Shown piece by piece: positions 5,719-10,545 of a DNA stretch of 10,545 bases (positions within the stretch are counted from its first letter, which is position 1; each line of letters opens with the position of its first letter). Below the pieces are notes generated by a model. That model made no database searches, had not been told where the DNA came from, and saw nothing but the letters and a program-made list of their open reading frames with translations. Source of the stretch: a bacterium (lineage in GTDB: Bacteria > Latescibacterota > UBA2968 > GCA-2709665); the NCBI GenBank assembly GCA_027619145.1, contig JAQCGA010000084.1, positions 1 to 10,545 on the forward strand, written 5' to 3'. The translations under genes were made by a program, and so were the position numbers.

Positions 5719-6388
5719 TGGAGCGTCCCATCTTTTGTTTCAGGGCTTTGAGTTCTTCTTCTACGGTATTTTTGCGCTCGAGTTTTGCAAAGGATTCGTC
5801 CAGGGAGGGTTCGCCGGTGGCCATTTCCTGGTGGGCGTCTGCTTCGGCTTCTTCGCTTTCCACGCGCTGGCGGAAACGTTCGAAGCTGGAGAAGGCGTCG
5901 TCGCCTACACCGGAGAGGCCCTGGGCGATTTGTTTGCGGGCTTCGGCGGCCCGGCGCCGGGCAATGAGTGCGCCCTGGCGGGTGCGGGCTTCGTCGAGTT
6001 TGGATTTGAGCTGCGAAAGTTGCTTTTTGAGTTGAACAGAAGTTTTGTGGCTTTCGTCGAAGGCGGCTTCCAGATCTCGGGTGGCCTGCTCCAGGGCGCT
6101 GCGCCGTTCCAGTGCGCGGCGGGCCAGGTCATCTTCGCCGGCTTCCACGGCGAGTTCGGCTTTTTTCTGCCAGGCTTCTGTCTGGTCTTTCTTTTCTAAG
6201 AGTTGACGTTCCAGCCGTTTTTCGTTGGCCACGGCGGTGCCTACGGAGGCGGTGGCTTTGTGGACGGCTTCTTCCATTTCCAGGATCATCTGGCGGATCA
6301 TTTTTTCAGGTTCTTCGGCCCGGTTCAAGAGGTCGTTGATATTGGCCTTGATGATGTCCGCCATTCGCGAGAAGATTCCTTTGGCCAT
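5711..6388 (-). CDS. pspA: Phage shock protein A (PspA/IM30 family)
   Basis: 225 aa, the usual length of PspA. This ESCRT-III-like protein binds stressed inner membrane and maintains the proton motive force; in enterobacteria it also inhibits the sigma-54 activator PspF. The N-terminal amphipathic helix (GIFSRMADIIKANINDLL, about 4-21) and the family signature EEPEKMIRQMILEMEEAV (about 25-42) are clear. Long coiled-coil helices follow: about 43-110 with QTEAWQKKAELAVEAGEDDLARRAL, and 111-155. The C-terminal helical part ends FAKLERKNTVEEELKALKQKM. ATG 6388 has AGGAG 7 nt upstream. It is the first gene of the minus-strand cluster and has a sigma-54-type promoter about 95-110 nt upstream. The paralogue Vipp1 is less likely because there is no C-terminal extension. 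Confidence 0.95.
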   Translation of the reverse strand: MAKGIFSRMADIIKANINDLLNRAEEPEKMIRQMILEMEEAVHKATASVGTAVANEKRLERQLLEKKDQTEAWQKKAELAVEAGEDDLARRALERRSALEQATRDLEAAFDESHKTSVQLKKQLSQLKSKLDEARTRQGALIARRRAAEARKQIAQGLSGVGDDAFSSFERFRQRVESEEAEADAHQEMATGEPSLDESFAKLERKNTVEEELKALKQKMGRSNG

Positions 6389-6480
6389 GGTTGCGCTCCT
6401 TTCTGGGATGCTTGAAGAATGTGGGGTGGGAAGTGTTTCGATTTGGGGCCGAATGCGCTGTGGCCGTTGCTTCTGTGTTT

Positions 6481-6496
6481 TGCAAGGCGCGTGCCG
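6481..6496 (-). promoter_or_regulatory. Sigma-54 (-24/-12) promoter of pspA cluster
   Basis: The minus strand reads CGGCACGCGCCTTGCA, which matches the sigma-54 consensus TGGCACG-N4-TTGCA at every defined base except the first. GG (6494-6495) and GC (6482-6483) are separated by exactly 10 nt, as required. The predicted start site is near 6470, leaving about an 80-nt leader before the pspA ATG at 6388. Proteobacterial pspA is sigma-54 dependent, which supports this. Sigma-54 and its activator are not in the window. Confidence 0.75.
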
Positions 6497-6523
6497 AAAT
6501 GGATGGATGTCGAGATATTTATA

Positions 6524-6536
6524 TAAGATATTGTTA
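6524..6536 (-). promoter_or_regulatory. IHF-like site in AT-rich tract
   Basis: The minus strand TAACAATATCTTA matches the IHF consensus WATCAANNNNTTR at all but one fixed position. It sits in an AT-rich tract (about 6512-6560) between the sigma-54 promoter and the upstream inverted repeat, at roughly -54 to -66. AT-rich DNA gives such matches by chance, so this is tentative. Its position is right for bending an upstream-bound activator onto polymerase. Confidence 0.4.
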
Positions 6537-6574
6537 AATAAGTATTTATATTTTTGGATGATATGTGGCAGGAT

Positions 6575-6607
6575 CGGCGAAGTTGGTGTTTTTTACCAAT
6601 TTCGCCG
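6575..6607. promoter_or_regulatory. 33-bp inverted repeat, candidate upstream activator site
   Basis: Arms CGGCGAAGTTGGT (6575-6587) and ACCAATTTCGCCG (6595-6607) are complementary at 12 of 13 positions around a GTTTTTT spacer. The centre is about 120 bp upstream of the predicted sigma-54 start site, the normal distance for an enhancer-binding protein such as PspF. No gene ends nearby on the plus strand, so a terminator role is unlikely, despite the hairpin potential. The binding protein is unknown. Confidence 0.5.
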
Positions 6608-6729
6608 GTGGAAAGAACCAAATGGGGGTGGGCAAAGAGGGGATTGGGCTTTGAAGGCAGGGGAACGATTTGCGGTACGATACGGAGAAGTTGGGTGGAT
6701 GTAAAGGGGAATTCGGATAGATTTTATGC

Positions 6730-6771
6730 TTGTTTTTAGATGAAAAATCTGATAATATGATTATCAGATTT
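6730..6771 (+). promoter_or_regulatory. vapBC promoter with overlapping operator palindrome
   Basis: A -35-like TTGTTT (6730-6735) and a -10-like TAATAT (6753-6758) are 17 nt apart. A perfect inverted repeat covers the -10: arms AAATCTGATAAT (6745-6756) and ATTATCAGATTT (6760-6771) with a 3-nt spacer. It lies about 50 nt before the antitoxin start. VapBC and Phd/Doc operons are normally repressed by the antitoxin-toxin complex at such palindromes, so autoregulation is the natural reading. Confidence 0.65.
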
Positions 6772-6819
6772 ATGACTTGCGAGTATTCGTTGGGAAGTCC
6801 TGTCTTGTGGAGGTTGTTT

Positions 6820-7101
6820 ATGAACGAACACTCAGCATCCGTAACCGAGGTCGCCCGGCATTTTGCGGATTATATCAACAGAGTGGCCTATCTGGGAGAA
6901 CGGTTCGTTTTGACACGGGGTAACAGACCTGTGGCGGAATTGGGACCGGTTCCAGGAGGAAAGCAGCTTCGCGAGTTGCCCGACCTGCTCCGGTCGTTGC
7001 CGCGTTTGACCGAAAAAGAGGCTGAAACGTTTGCCAGAGATCTTAAAGAAACCCGGCATGCTGTACAGCAGGAGGCATTACGAGATCCATGGGAATCCTG
7101 A
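6820..7101 (+). CDS. VapB/Phd-YefM-like antitoxin
   Basis: 93 aa. The N-terminal half has the Phd/YefM fold pattern: VTEVARHFADYINRV (helix that positions the repressor), then GERFVLTRGNRPVAELGPV (strands). The C-terminal half is charged and probably disordered until it wraps the toxin (LPRLTEKEAETFARDLKET). It neutralises the PIN toxin encoded next, with a 13-nt overlap, and should bind the operator palindrome at 6745-6771. The frame is open to a TTG at 6730, but ATG 6820 has GGAGG 6 nt upstream and the conserved domain begins just after it. Confidence 0.85.
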   Translation: MNEHSASVTEVARHFADYINRVAYLGERFVLTRGNRPVAELGPVPGGKQLRELPDLLRSLPRLTEKEAETFARDLKETRHAVQQEALRDPWES

Positions 7102-7502
7102 TTGACTCAAGCGTTTTGATTGATTTCGAGCGTGGTCGGATAGATTTGTCTGCCAGAGTTGAGGGCCGGGAGGATGAGGCCTTTTTCCTTTCGGTTATTT
7201 CTGCCAGTGAACTGTTGCATGGTGTTTACAGGGCAACGGATTCACGTATTCGAGCCCGGCGAACGGCTTTTGTAGAAGCTGCGCTGGAACGATTTCCACT
7301 GTTACCGGTTGATTTGAAGACGGCGCGTACTCACGCGCAGGTTTGGGCGGACCTTATGGCCAGAGGTCTGTCGATTGGTTTGCATGATAGCTGGCTGGCA
7401 GCTACCTGTATTGCGTACGGCCTTACAATTGCTACCGGGAACGTGCGTGAATTTGAGCGTGTCTCCGGGTTACGTGTAGAGCGCTGGACAGAGGCCGATT
7501 GA
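7089..7502 (+). CDS. VapC-type PIN-domain ribonuclease toxin
   Basis: 137 aa, the usual VapC length. VapC toxins are Mg-dependent RNases that cleave tRNA or rRNA. The acidic PIN site is visible: D6 in ILIDSSVLIDFERG, E41 in SVISASELLHGV, D100 in GLHDSWLAATCIAYG, and the C-terminal TGNVREF (E121 where Asp is more common). All expected catalytic positions are filled, so it should be active. It overlaps the antitoxin gene by 13 nt. The stop is followed 11 nt later by the next gene, so the three may be co-transcribed. Confidence 0.92.
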   Translation: MGILIDSSVLIDFERGRIDLSARVEGREDEAFFLSVISASELLHGVYRATDSRIRARRTAFVEAALERFPLLPVDLKTARTHAQVWADLMARGLSIGLHDSWLAATCIAYGLTIATGNVREFERVSGLRVERWTEAD

Positions 7503-7513
7503 GGAGGTTGTTC

Positions 7514-8299
7514 ATGAAGGTGATGACGTGTAATATCCGGTGTTATGGGGCAGACGATGGGGCGGACAACTGGGTTCATCGAAAGGGGTTTTGTGCAGAG
7601 GTGATCCGGTCCCGGTCTCCGCAGGTGGTGTGCGTTCAGGAGATGTGGGCGGAACAGTTTGTGGATTTGGCGGCTGCGCTGCCGGAGTATGAGGTGTTTG
7701 GAATTGAGGATGAGCCGCTGAGCGAGCGACCGATGAATAGTATTTTTTATTTGAAGGAAGTGTTTCGGCGGGTTTCGGCGGGTGGGTACTGGTTGTCGGA
7801 GACGCCGCATGTGTCGGGTTCTTCTTCATGGGAGAGCCGGTGTGTGCGGTTGGCCAACTGGGTGCGTCTGGAGGAGCGGGCATCTGGAATGACGTTTCGG
7901 GTGGTGAATACACATCTGGACCACATCGGCCAGCCGGCGCGGGAGAATCAGGCGCGGTGTATTGTGGAGGATGCGGCGGCCTACCCGGAAGAGTACCCGC
8001 AGGTGTTGACGGGGGATTTGAATTGCGACGGGAAAAATGCGGCCATAACAACGTTGCGCGGGGGCGGATGGAAGGATAGTTATGAGGCGGTGCACGGGAC
8101 GGATGACCCGGGCCATACATTTCATGGATTCAAGGGACCGGCGTACGAGTCCACGGTGGGCAAGATGGACTGGGTTTTTGTGCGTGGCAATGTGGCTGTG
8201 AAAGATGCGGAGGTGATTCGAGATTCGGAGGGTGGGCGTTTTCCGAGCGATCACTATTTTGTTGCTGCGGAGATCGAAATTGGGGGCGCGCCGTGCTGA
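7514..8299 (+). CDS. Endonuclease/exonuclease/phosphatase (EEP) family protein
   Basis: 261 aa, a single EEP domain, the fold of DNase I, exonuclease III and sphingomyelinase-type phosphodiesterases. Motifs in order: N7 (MTCNIR), E43 (VCVQEMW), H134 and D136 (NTHLDHIG), D168 and N170 (TGDLNCDG), D219 (KMDWVFV), and the terminal D246-H247 (PSDHYF). All catalytic residues are present. The substrate cannot be told; many such bacterial proteins are sugar-phosphate or nucleic-acid phosphodiesterases. No signal peptide, so cytoplasmic. ATG 7514 has GGAGG 6 nt upstream; an ATG-less extension to 7499 is not needed. It shares its stop with the start of the RDD gene. Confidence 0.88.
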   Translation: MKVMTCNIRCYGADDGADNWVHRKGFCAEVIRSRSPQVVCVQEMWAEQFVDLAAALPEYEVFGIEDEPLSERPMNSIFYLKEVFRRVSAGGYWLSETPHVSGSSSWESRCVRLANWVRLEERASGMTFRVVNTHLDHIGQPARENQARCIVEDAAAYPEEYPQVLTGDLNCDGKNAAITTLRGGGWKDSYEAVHGTDDPGHTFHGFKGPAYESTVGKMDWVFVRGNVAVKDAEVIRDSEGGRFPSDHYFVAAEIEIGGAPC

Positions 8300-8844
8300 T
8301 GTCCAACGAGATTCCTGGACTGGGTCGGCGGGTTGCCGCGCTGTTTGTGGATTTGCTGATGCTCAAGCTGGCCGATTTGCCGCTGTCGCGCGTGTTGCGG
8401 GAAATTACACCTTCTTCCACGGCGGTGTTGGCGTTGGAGTTTGGGGTGATGTTGCTGTATTCGACGATTTTTTTGAGCCGTAGAGGACAGACGCCGGGTA
8501 AGATTATGGCGAGTTTACGGGTGATTAGCGTACATGGTGGAGCGGTGACGCAGGGACAGGCTTTTGTGCGGGCGCTGGTGAAATGGGCGCCAATTTTTGG
8601 GTTGCTGATTGCGCTGGCGTCGCTGAACCCACTGCCATTGAATCCACAGCAGGTTGCGTTGAACCCGGAAAGCATTCTGGTGCAACCGGATCAGGTGGAC
8701 GCGGATCAGGTCATGATTGGCAACATCATTTCGTATCTGGGACTGGTGATGTTGTTTGCGCTGGTCTGGATTACGCGGCGGCACCCAGACCAGCAGTCGC
8801 TGCACGACCGGGTGGCCGGCACGCTGGTGATGCGGGTGCCGTGA
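8299..8844 (+). CDS. RDD-family membrane protein
   Basis: 181 aa. RDD domains are three-helix membrane proteins, some with sodium/proton or transport-related roles, most unknown. Signature residues are seen: R10-R11 and D18 in GRRVAALFVDLLML, the RRGQTPGKIMASLRVI loop (61-76), and LHDRVAGTLV (168-177). TM helices lie at about 12-28, 43-60, 95-109 and 140-158. A polar insert of about 30 residues (110-139, PLPLNPQQVALNPESILVQP) separates two helices and is unusual. The ATG overlaps the EEP stop (TGATG), so translation is coupled; a GTG at 8293 is an alternative. Last gene before the terminator. Confidence 0.88.
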   Translation: MSNEIPGLGRRVAALFVDLLMLKLADLPLSRVLREITPSSTAVLALEFGVMLLYSTIFLSRRGQTPGKIMASLRVISVHGGAVTQGQAFVRALVKWAPIFGLLIALASLNPLPLNPQQVALNPESILVQPDQVDADQVMIGNIISYLGLVMLFALVWITRRHPDQQSLHDRVAGTLVMRVP

Positions 8845-8863
8845 GTTTTACGGAATATATATG

Positions 8864-8906
8864 AAAAAGGTGGTGGCACAAGTTTTTGTGCCGCCACCTT
8901 TTTTTT
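8864..8906 (+). terminator. Intrinsic terminator, probably bidirectional
   Basis: A stem of GGTGGTGGCACAA (8869-8881) pairing with TTGTGCCGCCACC (8886-8898), with a single T-G wobble and a GTTT loop, is flanked by an A-run on the left and eight T on the right. It lies between the convergent RDD gene (ends 8844) and the GWxTD gene (ends 8924). The A-run gives a T-run on the minus strand too, so it can stop both. Confidence 0.9.
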
Positions 8907-8923
8907 GGACCGAAGATGGGTTC

Positions 8924-10545
8924 TTATCGGCGAGCCGGTGCAGATATTTTGAAGATGCTTTCCCGGGTGGCCTCTTTTTCGTTGTTGAGGTCTTTTACGA
9001 CCATGCGCAATTCATAACGTCCGGGGTTTGCTTTGCCCAGGTCCAGTTCCACAAAGTCTGCAACGGATTCTTCTGTACCTATTTGTTCGTAGCGGACTTC
9101 GATGGCTTCTCCGCTTCGGTTGCGGATGCGGGGCATGAGGGTGAATCCGGAAGCGTCCGTACTTGCAGTAGCGCGGACTTCGTAGGAGACTTCGTAGCGG
9201 GTATTTCCAAAGTCGTCTCGGGAGAGGTTGTAAATTTCGAAGTAAACAAAAAGAGGCTCCCCTTCGCGGAAGGTGCGAGCCGGTGCGGGCAGAATGTCCA
9301 GGGTGCCGCGCTGAAAAACGGAGCCTGCACCTTCGGCAATTTCTACAATGCGTTGCGCAATTTGCAGGTCACTGAGCATGAGCCTGTCGCTGTGGTAATT
9401 CGGCAGGTCAACGGTTTGGCGGTATACCTGAAGCATGTCCGTATTTTTGCGCCAGGCTTCAACTGCCAGTTCATATACACCGGAGGTGACCTGCAGGTCC
9501 ACCCGGTCCATGGCCATCAGATTGCTACTCCGGCTTTCGTCTGAAATGGGTATTGCCAGGTCATCTCGACGTTTGGCCAGTTTGCCGGCACGGCCGTCGA
9601 TGAGGGCCACCCGGCGTTCGATGACGACGGTGGTGTCAATGTCTTCGGGGCGGGCCACCTTGTCTATGGGAAGGCCAATGTTGACCTGGACGTCCACGGT
9701 GCCGTTTTCTCCACGAAACGAAAGTGCTTCGTAGTAGAAGTCCATGGGTTCGAGGGCGGCAAAGTTATATCTTTCAGGTTCTTTGCTGGCAATCCGGGCA
9801 ATGAGGGCGGCCGGAGAATGCATGTTGATCTGGTTGATCATTTTGCGCATGGGTCCGTCGCGTTGCATGTTGAGTTCGCGGATGTCGTTTCCAGAAAGGG
9901 TGGGTGCAGGAGCAAACTCATAGATGCCGGAGTGGAAGTCGTCTGTAAAAGAAACTTCCATACCACCGTCAATATCGGTATAAATCCACACGCTCCAGGG
10001 TACAGAAGACCAGTCGCCGCTGATGCTGATGGGTTTGTAGCGTTCCAGCCCAAGGCTGGCTTCATCCATGGTTTGCAGAGGTTGGGAGGTGGTTGCGTAG
10101 GCGCTGTTGCTGTAGGAGGTTTCGGATACCTGTTCGGTACGAATTGGATAGACCGGGCCGACAAAGGTCATGGAAAGCGATTTTTCACCGTAGAGCTGGT
10201 AGGCCATTTTTTCCTGGACGCGCTGGACATCCAGTGGAATTTGTGCGTTCAGGTCATTCCAGGCAGATTGGAAGTCTGGTTCGCCGTAGCGGATGTAAAC
10301 TTCCCCCCGGCGGTCGTAGGGAAATTTCTTTTTTCCAAAAAAAGTACGGGCATACCAGACGCGGCGGTAGTGTTCGGCCCGGCGCATCGCACCTCCGGAG
10401 GTTTTGAAGGGGTCTTTGCGCAGCCAGAAGGTGCGCAAAAATGCTTCGCTGGTTTCCGGTGTGGTGGATTGATAGGCGCGTATTTCGTGGGGTAGGCCAA
10501 CCAGGGAGATGTCTTCGTAAAAGGCCTGTTCTTCGGGTGGGAGGG
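8924..10545 (-). CDS. GWxTD-domain protein, 5' end outside window
   Basis: The frame is open from the right edge through the stop at 8924, giving 539 residues in the window. The start lies beyond 10545; the TTG at 10438 is not a real start, because the reading continues upstream without a stop as EEQAFYEDISLVGLPHEIRA and beyond. The GWxTD region is recognised by FLRTFWLRKDP, then AEHYRRVWYARTFF, then RRGEVYIRYGEPDFQSAW, the order and spacing known for this domain. The exact GWxTD string is replaced by KKFPYDRRG. The rest alternates beta-rich stretches (SVPWSVWIYTDIDGGMEVSF, YFEIYNLSRDDFGNTRYEVS) and looks like domains of a secreted or periplasmic protein. The family is common in FCB-group and allied genomes and its function is unknown. 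A signal peptide would be upstream of the window. Confidence 0.82.
   Translation of the reverse strand, partial: LPPEEQAFYEDISLVGLPHEIRAYQSTTPETSEAFLRTFWLRKDPFKTSGGAMRRAEHYRRVWYARTFFGKKKFPYDRRGEVYIRYGEPDFQSAWNDLNAQIPLDVQRVQEKMAYQLYGEKSLSMTFVGPVYPIRTEQVSETSYSNSAYATTSQPLQTMDEASLGLERYKPISISGDWSSVPWSVWIYTDIDGGMEVSFTDDFHSGIYEFAPAPTLSGNDIRELNMQRDGPMRKMINQINMHSPAALIARIASKEPERYNFAALEPMDFYYEALSFRGENGTVDVQVNIGLPIDKVARPEDIDTTVVIERRVALIDGRAGKLAKRRDDLAIPISDESRSSNLMAMDRVDLQVTSGVYELAVEAWRKNTDMLQVYRQTVDLPNYHSDRLMLSDLQIAQRIVEIAEGAGSVFQRGTLDILPAPARTFREGEPLFVYFEIYNLSRDDFGNTRYEVSYEVRATASTDASGFTLMPRIRNRSGEAIEVRYEQIGTEESVADFVELDLGKANPGRYELRMVVKDLNNEKEATRESIFKISAPARR

Noticed and set aside
5165..6199. A 344-codon plus-strand open frame
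   Set aside because: It is antisense to pspA and its neighbour, has no recognisable domain, and its composition mirrors the complement of coiled-coil codons.
10438..10438. TTG start for the GWxTD protein
   Set aside because: The frame continues upstream to the window edge with plausible domain sequence, so the gene is cut by the edge.

Overview
The window (10,545 bp) comes from a moderately GC-rich, free-living-type bacterial genome, probably an uncultured lineage of the FCB/Latescibacterota-Poribacteria type. Three things suggest this, none decisive: a GWxTD-domain protein, a 28-bp perfect palindrome of a class I associate with such genomes, and a CCCCTTCC/GGAAAGGGG intergenic repeat. I see no rRNA, tRNA, CRISPR array or insertion sequence.

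Region 1 (about 26-6607, minus strand) is the main item: one long, tightly packed, co-directional cluster headed by pspA (phage-shock protein A / IM30). In transcription order it runs: a regulatory region with a near-consensus sigma-54 -24/-12 promoter, an IHF-like site and a 33-bp inverted repeat where an upstream activator site would lie; pspA; a membrane protein with a C-terminal winged-helix-like domain that overlaps pspA by 8 nt; two overlapping TM plus coiled-coil miniproteins; a STAS-domain protein; a third miniprotein; a decayed fourth; a signal-peptide protein with five 29-residue extracytoplasmic repeats, one TM helix and the same cytoplasmic coiled-coil tail; a further miniprotein; a 59-residue hydrophobic protein; an ECF-type sigma factor; and a soluble TPR-histidine kinase. 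At least five intact proteins share the tail motif RLTDIQDVM-S-IDDKL. The set looks like a Psp envelope-stress system with an expanded PspB-like family plus its own sigma factor, STAS protein and kinase. I do not know this combination as a described system.

Region 2 (6721-8906, plus strand) is divergent. A promoter overlapped by a perfect 27-bp inverted repeat drives a VapB/Phd-like antitoxin and a VapC PIN-domain toxin, followed closely by an endonuclease/exonuclease/phosphatase-family protein and an RDD-family membrane protein. The unit ends in a strong, probably bidirectional, intrinsic terminator.

Region 3 (8924-10545, minus strand) is the 3' part of a GWxTD-domain gene that converges on that terminator. 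Its reading frame is open through the right edge, so the start lies outside the window.

All function calls rest on reading the translated sequence. No homology search was run.
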